Source: Blastococcus sp. HT6-30 (GTDB taxonomy: Bacteria; Actinomycetota; Actinomycetes; Mycobacteriales; Geodermatophilaceae). Taken from it: a stretch of DNA of 64,000 nt. The notes below the pieces were generated by a model. That model saw only the letters and a program-made list of their open reading frames with translations. It was not told where the DNA came from and searched no databases. The stretch spans positions 2,380,001 to 2,444,000 of the forward strand of contig NZ_CP155792.1 of NCBI RefSeq assembly GCF_039729015.1, in the 5' to 3' direction. Below are positions 33,694 through 41,396 of the stretch, piece by piece. The translations under genes and the position numbers were made by a program. Position 1 is the stretch's first letter, and every line of letters starts with the position of its first letter.

Positions 33694-33750
33694 CGTCGCG
33701 GTCCGCCCGGGGCCCCGTCGTCACCACACCCGGTGACACCCGCGCGGACA

Positions 33751-33887
33751 CCGCCGAACCGGACGTCGGATCGCACCGCCGCCCGGACCGGGGACCCACC
33801 GCAGCACTGGGGTGAAGCGCGACCGGCCACGACCGGGAGCGCCGGGCGAGTTCCCCGCCCGAACCCGTCAGCTAACCCGGTAGGCGG
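33751..33887 (+). ncRNA. c-di-AMP (ydaO-yuaA type) riboswitch
   Basis: The 3' half holds cgaacccgtcagctaacccg followed by gtaggcgg, the conserved block I know from actinobacterial ydaO riboswitches. The other conserved pieces are also present: gggacccacc and tggggtgaag. A closing stem pairs ccgcc (33751-33755) with ggcgg (33883-33887). It sits 30 bp before an NlpC/P60 cell-wall hydrolase gene, the typical target. Established biology: ligand binding by this class usually turns expression off. The boundaries are estimated. Confidence 0.88.
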
Positions 33888-33916
33888 TTGTCGGAGAACA
33901 GGAGAACCCGTCGTCC

Positions 33917-34453
33917 ATGACGACCACCCGCACGTCCTCGACCACCCGCCGCTCCCTCCGCGGGGCGGCGCTCGCTCTCGTCACCGGCGCGGGGATCGCC
34001 CTCACCCCGCTGACCGCCTCGGCCTCAGCTCCCGCTCCCGCTCCCGCTCCGGTCGCGGCGACTCCGGTGGCCCTCGCCTCCGCCCCGGTGGCGGCGCCGG
34101 ACCATGCCGCCCAGGTCGCGGTCGACACCGCGCTCGCCCAGGTGGGCAAGCCCTACGTCTGGGGCGGCACGGGCCCCGGCGGCTACGACTGCTCCGGCCT
34201 GACCTGGTCGGCCTACCAGGCCGCCGGCGTCGAGATCCCGCGGACCTCGCGGGCGCAGTCGACCGCGGGCGTTCCCGTGAGCCGCGCCGCCCTGCAGCCC
34301 GGTGACCTGATCTTCTTCTACGACCCGGTGGGCCACGTCGGCATGTACATCGGCGACGGGCTGATGGTGCACTCCTCGACCTTCGGCCAGCCGGTCGCGG
34401 TCGTGCCGGTCGACTCGATGTGGGGCTACAACACCGCCCGCCGGGTCGCCTGA
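33917..34453 (+). CDS. secreted NlpC/P60 peptidoglycan endopeptidase
   Basis: 178 residues. Sec signal peptide (basic N-terminus, GAALALVTGAGIALTPLTAS, cleavage near ASA), then an Ala/Pro linker and the NlpC/P60 domain. Catalytic Cys92 is in YDCSGLTWSAY, His140 in VGHVGMYIG, and His152 in MVHSS. It should cut peptide stems of the cell wall outside the cell. The ATG at 33917 has AGGAGA upstream. A c-di-AMP riboswitch precedes it and a strong terminator follows, so it is a one-gene unit. Confidence 0.93.
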   Translation: MTTTRTSSTTRRSLRGAALALVTGAGIALTPLTASASAPAPAPAPVAATPVALASAPVAAPDHAAQVAVDTALAQVGKPYVWGGTGPGGYDCSGLTWSAYQAAGVEIPRTSRAQSTAGVPVSRAALQPGDLIFFYDPVGHVGMYIGDGLMVHSSTFGQPVAVVPVDSMWGYNTARRVA

Positions 34454-34472
34454 TCGGGACGCGCTCCGCGTC

Positions 34473-34506
34473 GATGCCCCCGGCTGCTCCCGCGGCCGGG
34501 GGCATC
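34473..34506 (+). terminator. stem-loop terminator
   Basis: gatgcccccggc and gccgggggcatc pair perfectly over a 10-nt loop, 19 bp past the NlpC/P60 stop. Confidence 0.8.
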
Positions 34507-34576
34507 GCCGTCCGGGCGTCCTGACACCCCTCCGGGTTACCGTCCGTGCCCGACGACCGCCTGTGCAGGGAGAGCC

Positions 34577-35668
34577 GTGACCGACCACCTCCAGTCCCCT
34601 CCTCCGCACGGGTTCCTGCGGCCGGGCCTGTGGCTGGACCGGTTCGACTTCGCCAGCGGAATGCTGGTGCAGGCGCAGTGGGACGGCGGCATGCCCTACC
34701 AGCGGAGCGGCGAGGTGACCGGCGCCGTGGCGGACCCGCTGCCGCTGCTCCCCGACGGCGCGGTGCTGCGCCTGGACCGCAAGGACGGCAGCTCCCGCAC
34801 GGTCGTCGCCGCCCTGCCGGGGCTGCTGGCGCGGCTGGAGGTGGCGAACCGGATGACGACGGTCGACGTCGTCGGTGCCGACCTGGCCGCCGTCGAGGCG
34901 CTGGTGGCGCAGGTCGTCACCGGCGCCGAGCAGGTCACGGCCGCACCGGAGGGCGAGGTGCAGATGGCTTTCTGGTCGGGCGGCTCGAACGGCGGGCTGG
35001 AGTCCTCGCGCCGGGTGACCGCACCCAGCTGGGCCGAGGCTGCGGTCAACTACCCGGAGCGGACGCGGCGGTCGCTGGCAGCCCTCATGACGGCCACCGA
35101 CATGTCGGGGCGGGCCGGGCGCCTGGTGCTGTGGCACGGCGTCCCCGGAACGGGGAAGACGACGGCCGTGCGGGCCCTCGGCCGGGAGTGGTCGGACTGG
35201 TGCCGGGTGCACTACGTGATGGACCCCGAGCGGCTCTTCGCCGAGCCGCAGTACCTGCTGCAGGTGGCGGGGGTCGACGAGGACGAGGACGACGACGGCC
35301 GGTGGCGGCTGGTGGTGGCGGAGGACTGCGACGAGTACCTGCGCTCGGACGCCAAGGTGCGGGCCGGCGCATCGCTGGGCCGGCTGCTGAACCTCTGCGA
35401 CGGCATCCTCGGCCACGGACTCCGGGTGCTGGTCCTGCTGACCACCAACGAGGACGTCGGCCGCCTGCACCCGGCGATCACCCGCCCCGGCCGGTGCCTG
35501 AGCCAGGTGGAGTTCGAGCTGCTGTCGCCGGACGAGGCGCAGGCGTGGCTGGGCGACGGCGCTCCCGCTCCCGAGCGCCCGATGACGCTGGCGGAGCTGT
35601 ACGCCCGGCGCGAGGAGCGCGTGCACCCGACCGAGGCGCGGGCGGCGGAACCCGGCGGCTATCTCTGA
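34577..35668 (+). CDS. AAA ATPase, DUF5925-type
   Basis: 363 residues, GTG start. The N-terminal 160 residues are the DUF5925-like part. The ATPase core follows: Walker A WHGVPGTGKTTAVRAL near 190, a Walker B-like WRLVVAEDCDEYLR, sensor region LVLLTTNEDVGRLHPA and an arginine-finger-type TRPGRC. It resembles ATPases that remodel protein complexes; no partner is evident. It ends 9 bp from the convergent hemerythrin gene. Confidence 0.78.
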   Translation: MTDHLQSPPPHGFLRPGLWLDRFDFASGMLVQAQWDGGMPYQRSGEVTGAVADPLPLLPDGAVLRLDRKDGSSRTVVAALPGLLARLEVANRMTTVDVVGADLAAVEALVAQVVTGAEQVTAAPEGEVQMAFWSGGSNGGLESSRRVTAPSWAEAAVNYPERTRRSLAALMTATDMSGRAGRLVLWHGVPGTGKTTAVRALGREWSDWCRVHYVMDPERLFAEPQYLLQVAGVDEDEDDDGRWRLVVAEDCDEYLRSDAKVRAGASLGRLLNLCDGILGHGLRVLVLLTTNEDVGRLHPAITRPGRCLSQVEFELLSPDEAQAWLGDGAPAPERPMTLAELYARREERVHPTEARAAEPGGYL

Positions 35669-35677
35669 GGGCGGCCG

Positions 35678-36160
35678 TCACACGGAGCGGAGGGTGGCCC
35701 GCTTGAGCCGCACGATCAGCCGCATCCCGCCCGACCGGGCCAGCTCCTGCTGCCGTGCGCGCAACTGATCGCCGAGCTCCTCGAGGCGCTCCTCTCCCAG
35801 GGCGTGCGACTGGGGGAACATCCGCTGCTCCTCCTCCATCGTGTGATGGCGCACCGTCTTCTCCAGCATGCGCACCTCGCCGGCGAACTCCGGATCGGTG
35901 ACGTCCGTGCGCATGACGGTCGCGACCTGGTCGTCGATCTGCCGGTGCTCGGCGTGCGCGAGCGCCAGCAGCGGGGAGACGTCGGGTACGGCGGGGTAGA
36001 ACAGCTCGTCCTCGATCTGGGCGTGGATCTCGATCTCGCGGAGGAACCGGTTCCGGAGCTCCTCCCGCCGGTCGGCCTGCGCCTCGGTGGTCTCCGCCAG
36101 CTCGCGGAGCAGCCCGCGCAGCACGTCGTGGTGTGCGATCAGCACCTCGTCGGCCTTCAT
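35678..36160 (-). CDS. hemerythrin HHE-domain protein
   Basis: 160 residues. Iron-ligand pattern of hemerythrin-like proteins: IAHHDVLRGLLREL, EIEIHAQIEDELFYPAV, LALAHAEHRQID and VRHHTMEEEQRMFP. It probably binds a di-iron site and oxygen, NO or iron. The ATG at 36160 overlaps the stop of the Rieske gene (ATGA), so the two proteins are made together, consistent with a shared redox or stress role. Confidence 0.88.
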   Translation of the reverse strand: MKADEVLIAHHDVLRGLLRELAETTEAQADRREELRNRFLREIEIHAQIEDELFYPAVPDVSPLLALAHAEHRQIDDQVATVMRTDVTDPEFAGEVRMLEKTVRHHTMEEEQRMFPQSHALGEERLEELGDQLRARQQELARSGGMRLIVRLKRATLRSV

Positions 36161-37095
36161 CGGGACGCCTCCTCCTCCGTGGTGATCGCCGTCGGGCTGC
36201 GCCACCGGGCCCGCCGCCGCACCTCCACCGCGCCGTCGCTGATGCGGGTGTCGTAGCAGGGCAGCGGGGCCGTGGCCGGCCCCTGCGCCGGCTCCCCGGT
36301 GTCGAGGTCGAAGCGCGACCCGTGCCACGGGCAGACCAGCTCGTCGCGGTGCAGCCAGCCCTCCCCCATCGGACCGCCCATGTGCGGGCAGCGCCCGCTG
36401 ACCGCCCGGACCGCGCCGTCGGTGCGGACGAGCACCACCGGAACGCCGTCGACGTCGGCGCCGAACGGCTCGCCGTCGGGGAGGTCGGCCAGGCGCGCGA
36501 CCGGGGTGAAGGTGCGGGGCGACCGGCCGGCCGCGGAGTGGTCGACGCCGAGCCGGTGGCGGTAGGACAGGACGCCGCCCAGGTAACCGCTGGTGAGGAC
36601 GACGGCGTAGCCGGCGGCGGCCGTCACCCGCGCCCGCACCGTGCGGCCGCGGCCCCGGTCGGCGAACGACCACGCGTAGAGGGCGAGCGCGGTGCTGTTG
36701 AGGGCCGCGTGCACGAGGCCGACCCGGCGGGCCTCGTCGTGGGCGTGCTGCCAGTCGGTCATCCCGCTCGCGGCGGCGCCCACCGCACCCGCGATCCCGA
36801 GGCCGACGACGGTGCGCGCCGCCTGCCCGGCGCCCGGACCGCCGCGGCCGGTGGCGTCGAGGCCGTCGAGCAGGGCGGCGGCGCTCCAGGACCCGATCGG
36901 CACGGTGACGAGGAAGGGGTGCAGGGGGTGCCCGAGCCAGACGCCGTGCAGGAGGTCCTGGAGCGGGCGGGCGTACCGACCCGCCAGCAGGAAGGTCAGC
37001 GAGATCCCGTGCTCGACCTGGTAGCCGGGCGCATCGAGCAGCTGCCACCGCTCGACCGTGCCGACCGCCCGCTCGAGCAGGGCCCGGACGCTCAC
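36157..37095 (-). CDS. DUF2231 membrane domain fused to Rieske [2Fe-2S] domain
   Basis: 312 residues. The N-terminal part has a DUF2231-type four-helix membrane domain (HPLHPFLVTVPIGSWSAAAL, GMTDWQHAHDEARR, VHAALNSTALALYAWS). The C-terminal domain is a Rieske centre with ligand motifs CPHMGG and CPWHGSRFD separated by about 15 residues. It probably carries electrons at the membrane. Translationally coupled to the hemerythrin-like gene. Confidence 0.88.
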   Translation of the reverse strand: MSVRALLERAVGTVERWQLLDAPGYQVEHGISLTFLLAGRYARPLQDLLHGVWLGHPLHPFLVTVPIGSWSAAALLDGLDATGRGGPGAGQAARTVVGLGIAGAVGAAASGMTDWQHAHDEARRVGLVHAALNSTALALYAWSFADRGRGRTVRARVTAAAGYAVVLTSGYLGGVLSYRHRLGVDHSAAGRSPRTFTPVARLADLPDGEPFGADVDGVPVVLVRTDGAVRAVSGRCPHMGGPMGEGWLHRDELVCPWHGSRFDLDTGEPAQGPATAPLPCYDTRISDGAVEVRRRARWRSPTAITTEEEASR

Positions 37096-37208
37096 CGGTG
37101 CACGTCTTCCGCCGCCATGCCCGAGGCCCTGCCCACCCCGGCACGGCGGAAAACAGGAGGTGGCGACGTCCTCGTGCCCGGGGCCGGGTGGTCGTAACGT
37201 CCGACGGC

Positions 37209-38111
37209 ATGGCTGATCGAGAGTTCCGGACGGTGCTGGAGGGTGGCTCCTACTTCGAGGGGCCGCGGTGGCGCGACGGGCAGTGGTGGGTGTCGGACTT
37301 CTACCGGCACACCGTGAGCCGGGTGGCGGCCGAGGGTGGCGCGGAGACCGTCGTCCTCGAGGTGGAGAACCAGCCGTCGGGGCTGGGCTGGCTGCCCGAC
37401 GGCTCGCTGCTGGTGGTGTCGATGAAGGACCACCGGCTGCTGCGGGTCGCCGACGGCGAGGTGTCGACGCACGCCGACCTCTCCGACGTCTGCACCGGCC
37501 TGCTCAACGACATGGTGGTCGACGCCTCGGGTCGCGCGTTCGTGGGCGACTTCGGCTTCGACCTGATGGGCGGCGGGGCGCCGGCGCCGGCCTCGCTCAA
37601 GCGGGTCGACCCCGACGGCACGGTGAGCGTGGTGGCCGAGGGGCTGCGCTTTCCGAACGGCTCGGTGATCACCCCGGACGGCGCGACGCTGATCGTCGGC
37701 GAGACGTGGGGCAACCGCCTCTCCGCCTTCGCCATCGGCTCCGACGGCTCGCTGGGCGAGCGGCGGGTGTGGGCGTCGCTGGGCGCCGAGCCGGTGGGCG
37801 GCTCGGTCGAGGAGCTGCTGGGGCAGGTCGTCGTCGCGCCGGACGGCTGCACGCTGGACGCCGACGGGCACGTCTGGGTCGCCGACGGCTTCGGCTCGCG
37901 GGTGCTCCGCCTCGCGCCCGGCGGGACGATCGTCGATGAGATCACCGCACCCGGCGGGATGGGCGTCTACGCCTGCGCGCTGGGCGGCGAGGACGGCCGC
38001 ACGCTGCTGATGTGCTGCGCCCCGGACTTCCACGAGCACACGCGGGCGCCGGTGCGCGAGGCGGTGCTGGTGTCGACGCAGGTCGCCGTCCCGCACGCGG
38101 GCCTGCCGTGA
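37209..38111 (+). CDS. SMP-30/gluconolactonase family protein
   Basis: 300 residues. Six-bladed propeller signals: FEGPRWRDGQWWVSDFYRHT, LLNDMVVDASGRAFVGDFGF and PNGSVITPDGATLIVGET. Glu in FEGP, Asn in LLND and Asp in the last motif are the usual metal ligands. It should hydrolyse a lactone ester; the substrate is unknown. The ATG at 37209 fits the first blade; longer starts run through the divergent Rieske gene. Confidence 0.85.
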   Translation: MADREFRTVLEGGSYFEGPRWRDGQWWVSDFYRHTVSRVAAEGGAETVVLEVENQPSGLGWLPDGSLLVVSMKDHRLLRVADGEVSTHADLSDVCTGLLNDMVVDASGRAFVGDFGFDLMGGGAPAPASLKRVDPDGTVSVVAEGLRFPNGSVITPDGATLIVGETWGNRLSAFAIGSDGSLGERRVWASLGAEPVGGSVEELLGQVVVAPDGCTLDADGHVWVADGFGSRVLRLAPGGTIVDEITAPGGMGVYACALGGEDGRTLLMCCAPDFHEHTRAPVREAVLVSTQVAVPHAGLP

Positions 38112-38142
38112 GCGGCGAGAGGGCCGTCCGGGGGGGCTGACG

Positions 38143-38424
38143 GTGGGACGGCAGCCCAAGCCGGGCACCTACCCGCACGACTACACGGAGGGCGACGACC
38201 GCCGGTTCGGCGACAGCGGGGTGGGCGCGACCTTGCGCGTACTGCACGGCCCTGGGCGGGGCATGGGGAGCACGGAGGGCGTTCCCTGCGTCGTCGAGGT
38301 CCTGGCCGCGGACGGCGACGTGATCGACGAGGCGCGCGCCGGCGACGCGACCACGTCCTCGGAACGAAGCCCCGGGCCGTCGCGGAGCTCCGCGCGGCCG
38401 CGACCGAGGAGCTTGGCGTCGTAG
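38143..38424 (+). CDS. ORF of unknown function overlapping GGDEF gene end
   Basis: 93 codons, GTG start after a GGGGGG site. The first 60 residues (GRQPKPGTYPHDYTEGDDRR, then GVGATLRVLHG, EGVPCVVEVLAADGDVIDEA) look like real protein. The last 25 are Ser/Arg/Pro-rich and antisense to the diguanylate cyclase, which is typical of noise. It may be the 5' remnant of a gene whose 3' half was deleted. No family recognised. Confidence 0.4.
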   Translation: MGRQPKPGTYPHDYTEGDDRRFGDSGVGATLRVLHGPGRGMGSTEGVPCVVEVLAADGDVIDEARAGDATTSSERSPGPSRSSARPRPRSLAS

Positions 38425-39311
38425 AGGGCGCGGTCGGCGCTGCGCATCAGCTGGGAGGCGCTCTCCCCGTCGCCGTACTGCGCGACCCCGCAGGACAGCG
38501 AGATGTCGGGATGCAGTGCGCAGATCCTCCGTACGAGCGCGAGCGCGTCGGGGCCACGCATCCCCGGCAGGAGGAGGGAGAACTCGTCGCCGCCGTGCCG
38601 GGCGAGCACCGCGCCGGCCGGCAGCTGGGCGCGCCAGACGTCGGCGACCCGGCGCAGCACGCGGTCGCCGATCTCATGGCCGTGGGCGTCGTTGACCGAC
38701 TTGAAGTGGTCGACGTCGATGAGGACGGCGGAGAGCGGCTCCCGCGTGCGGACGGACTCACTCATCAGCTCGAGCATCGCCGCGTCGAAGCCCCGGCGGT
38801 TGCGCAGGCCGGTCAGCGGATCACGGCTCGCGCCCGACGCCAGGACGACCAGGCGCCGGATGACGACGCCGAGCCCGACGAGCACGAGATCGAGCGCCAG
38901 TGCGGCGGTCAGCGCCACCCCTCCGGCGAGCAGGAGGGAGACGGTGATGCCGGTGACGGCGACCACCAGGTGCCCCAGCGCCTGACGTGCGGTGAAGAAC
39001 AGGTGGGCGTCGACGACGACGAACGCGGTGAGGGCCGCGGCGGCCAGCGCGGTCACGGCGTCGGGGCTGACCAGCACCGTGGCGCAGATGAGCGCGGTGG
39101 CCGCGTCGACGAGGAGGTGGAAGACGTTCCTGGGCCACCGCGAACCCCACCGGCCGGCGACGACGGCCGCGGTCAGCGCGACGACCGCGAGGAGGAGCGG
39201 AGCCCACCGGTCGGCACGGGAGCCATGCCCGACGGTCATGACCAGCCCGGCCGCCCCGCCGAAGGCGTAGAAGGTAGCGAGCGTCTGCGCCATCACGCGC
39301 ACCGTCGCCAC
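38181..39311 (-). CDS. membrane diguanylate cyclase
   Basis: About 376 residues from GTG 39311 (site CGGAGCG upstream); a later ATG four codons in is also possible. Five or six N-terminal membrane helices are followed by a GGDEF domain with SRDPLTGLRNRRGFD, IDVDHFKSVND, active-site RHGGDEFSLLL and YDAKLLGRGR. It should make c-di-GMP from two GTP. The last 65 residues (SEDVVASPARASSIT onward) do not resemble the family and lie antisense to the 38143 ORF, so the natural stop may have been lost. Confidence 0.82.
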   Translation of the reverse strand: MATVRVMAQTLATFYAFGGAAGLVMTVGHGSRADRWAPLLLAVVALTAAVVAGRWGSRWPRNVFHLLVDAATALICATVLVSPDAVTALAAAALTAFVVVDAHLFFTARQALGHLVVAVTGITVSLLLAGGVALTAALALDLVLVGLGVVIRRLVVLASGASRDPLTGLRNRRGFDAAMLELMSESVRTREPLSAVLIDVDHFKSVNDAHGHEIGDRVLRRVADVWRAQLPAGAVLARHGGDEFSLLLPGMRGPDALALVRRICALHPDISLSCGVAQYGDGESASQLMRSADRALYDAKLLGRGRAELRDGPGLRSEDVVASPARASSITSPSAARTSTTQGTPSVLPMPRPGPCSTRKVAPTPLSPNRRSSPSV

Positions 39312-39473
39312 CTCGGGCGCTCCGGACCGGCTCACCTCCTGGACCTCGGCCCGCCACCTCCCCTTCTTGACCTGTTCCGGCACCGCGCGGTCCGGGTCCA
39401 CCCTGCCGGGTGAGGTCGTCCGCCGGCGCGGGGGTTTGATCGGAGGGGCGGTCGGAGCGGGTAGGGCTGCACC

Positions 39474-40061
39474 ATGACCCCTCCCCCACCCGTCCTGCTG
39501 CTGGACGTCGACGGCGTGCTCAACGCCCTCCGCCGCGACCTGCCGGAGGGCTGGCGGCGCGGCACCTTCGCCGGCTACGTGCTGTCCTGGGACCCGACCG
39601 TCGTCGCCCGGCTCCGCGCGTGGCACGAGTCCGGGCAGGTGGAGCTCCAGTGGCTGACGACGTGGACCGAGCGGGCCGACCGGCTGCTCGCCGAGCCGAT
39701 GGGCCTGCCGCGGGGACTGCGGACGCACAGCCGGGACGCGCTCCCCACCGGCTTCGGCGGCCGGCTCGGGGGGCTGTCCGGATGGTGGAAGCTGGCCGCC
39801 GCCCGGGCGGTCGCCGAGGCCGAACCCGGCCGGCGCATCGTGTGGATCGACGACGACCTCGCCGACCAGGCCGAGGACACCGGCGAGTGGCTGGCCGCGA
39901 GGGCGAACGTGCTGGTCGTCGCGCCGGACCTGATGGCCGGACTGACCCATGCCGAGCTCGACCGGGTCGAGGCCTGGCTCGGCGAGCCGGACCTTCCCGG
40001 CCGCGAGGACACCGGTGAGCACAGCCCGCCGCCGTACGATGAGCCGCCGACGCCGACCTGA
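39474..40061 (+). CDS. HAD-like hydrolase domain protein
   Basis: 195 residues. The nucleophile loop is LLLDVDGVLNAL. A middle block LQWLTTWTERADRLL contains Trp/Thr of the PF18143-type HAD domain known from RNA-repair-associated proteins, and the acidic C-terminal motif is VWIDDDLADQA. It should be a phosphatase or phosphotransferase; the substrate is unknown. It ends 14 bp before the GT51 gene and may share its transcript. Confidence 0.75.
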   Translation: MTPPPPVLLLDVDGVLNALRRDLPEGWRRGTFAGYVLSWDPTVVARLRAWHESGQVELQWLTTWTERADRLLAEPMGLPRGLRTHSRDALPTGFGGRLGGLSGWWKLAAARAVAEAEPGRRIVWIDDDLADQAEDTGEWLAARANVLVVAPDLMAGLTHAELDRVEAWLGEPDLPGREDTGEHSPPPYDEPPTPT

Positions 40062-40075
40062 GGGAGCACCGCCTC

Positions 40076-41245
40076 GTGGCCTCCGTCCCGCCGGACTCCC
40101 GCACGACCCGCTGGCTCCGCCGCCGGCCGACCGAGCCGCTGCCCCAGCAGGAGCCCGTGCGGCGTCCCCGGTTCGACCGTCCGCCGCCGGCGGGCAACGA
40201 CTGGTACGGCGCCCCGCCGCCCGCCGGAGGGCCGTACGGACCTCCGGCGTACGGCCCTCCCCCGTACGGACCTCCGCCGTACGGGCCTCCGCCTCGGTGG
40301 CCCGGCGAGGAGTCCCGGCGTCCGTACCCGACGGCCCCGCCCGGGGGCCCGTTCCCGCCGGCGCCCCCCGAGCGCCCGCTTCCGCCGGAGCGTGGTCGCC
40401 GGGGCCGTCGTGGCCTCCGTGCCCGCGCGCCGCGGCGCCGCCGCCGGCTGCTGGGCCGCGTCGTCCGCGTGCTGGCGGTGCTCGGCATCGTCCAGGCCCT
40501 GGTGGTGCTGTCGCTGCGCTGGGTGGACCCGCCGACGACGGCCTTCATGCTGGCCAACCCCGACGGTGCCGTGCAGCAGTCGGTGCCGGTCGAGCACGTC
40601 TCGCGGAACGTCCTGGCCGCCGTCATCGCGCACGAGGACGCCGCGCTCCCCTACCGCGACGGAGCGTTCGAGTGGGATGCGCTGTGGAGCCGGGCGACGG
40701 CTCATCTCTCCGGCGACGAGGACCCGTCGGGGTCGACGATTCCGCAGCAGGTGGCCAAGAACCTGTTCCTCAACCAGGAGCTGAGCGCCTGGCGCAAGGC
40801 GGTCGAGGCCGCCCTGTCCGTGGAGCTCGCCGCCTTCGTCGACGACCGCCGGATGCTGGAGCTCTACGTCAACTACGCGCAGTTCGGGCCCACGATCTAC
40901 GGCGTCTGCGCGGCCGGCTGGTACTACTTCGACTCGCCGCCGGCGGAGCTGTCGGCCGAGCAGGCCGTGATGCTGGTCGGCCTGCTGCCGTCCCCCGGGC
41001 ACGTCCGCCGCGCGCCCGGCGGGGGCATGGACTTCCAGGTGGAGGACGGGCTGGGCTGGCTGTCCCGCTCGCACGTGCTCAACGCCCAGGCGCGGGTGCC
41101 CGCCCACCTCGACCGGCTGGGCTTCACCCCGGTCGAGGACGCCGGCGTCACGGGGCTGGCGTCGGAGCAGGAGCCCTCCGGCGACGACTGCTCCACGCCT
41201 CCGCAGGAGGTCACCGACCTGATCGCCGCGGAGGGCACCGCCTGA
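40076..41245 (+). CDS. monofunctional GT51 peptidoglycan transglycosylase
   Basis: 389 residues, GTG start. A cytoplasmic tail of about 130 residues is rich in Pro/Tyr/Gly with tandem YGPPP units, followed by an Arg-rich stretch, one membrane helix (VVRVLAVLGIVQALVVLSLR) and a GT51 domain: AAVIAHEDAALPYRDGAF (catalytic Glu), GSTIPQQVAKNLFLNQ, ELYVNYAQFGPTIYGV. There is no transpeptidase domain. It polymerises lipid II outside the membrane. The repeat tail is unusual for MtgA-like enzymes and may bind cytoskeletal or divisome proteins. Confidence 0.87.
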   Translation: MASVPPDSRTTRWLRRRPTEPLPQQEPVRRPRFDRPPPAGNDWYGAPPPAGGPYGPPAYGPPPYGPPPYGPPPRWPGEESRRPYPTAPPGGPFPPAPPERPLPPERGRRGRRGLRARAPRRRRRLLGRVVRVLAVLGIVQALVVLSLRWVDPPTTAFMLANPDGAVQQSVPVEHVSRNVLAAVIAHEDAALPYRDGAFEWDALWSRATAHLSGDEDPSGSTIPQQVAKNLFLNQELSAWRKAVEAALSVELAAFVDDRRMLELYVNYAQFGPTIYGVCAAGWYYFDSPPAELSAEQAVMLVGLLPSPGHVRRAPGGGMDFQVEDGLGWLSRSHVLNAQARVPAHLDRLGFTPVEDAGVTGLASEQEPSGDDCSTPPQEVTDLIAAEGTA

Positions 41246-41396
41246 CCCGGCACCGCTGACGGCGCCGCGAACCGGCCTTCCCATCTGCGGGCGCGGGGCG
41301 TCGGTCCGTCTGGCGGCGACTGCCCGGGCGTGGTGCCATCAGAACCGCCGAGCGGGGTCCACCACGCGAAGGCGTAGCCGGGGAACGGGGACCGCC

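Noticed and set aside
38143-38424. Calling the 38143 ORF a complete gene with known function
   Set aside because: Only its first two thirds look protein-like and no family is known, so it is listed with low confidence and as a deletion hypothesis.
40200-40300. Short tandem DNA repeat (tacggacctccgc units) as possible CRISPR or satellite
   Set aside because: It encodes in-frame YGPPP repeats of the transglycosylase tail; there are no spacers and no cas genes.
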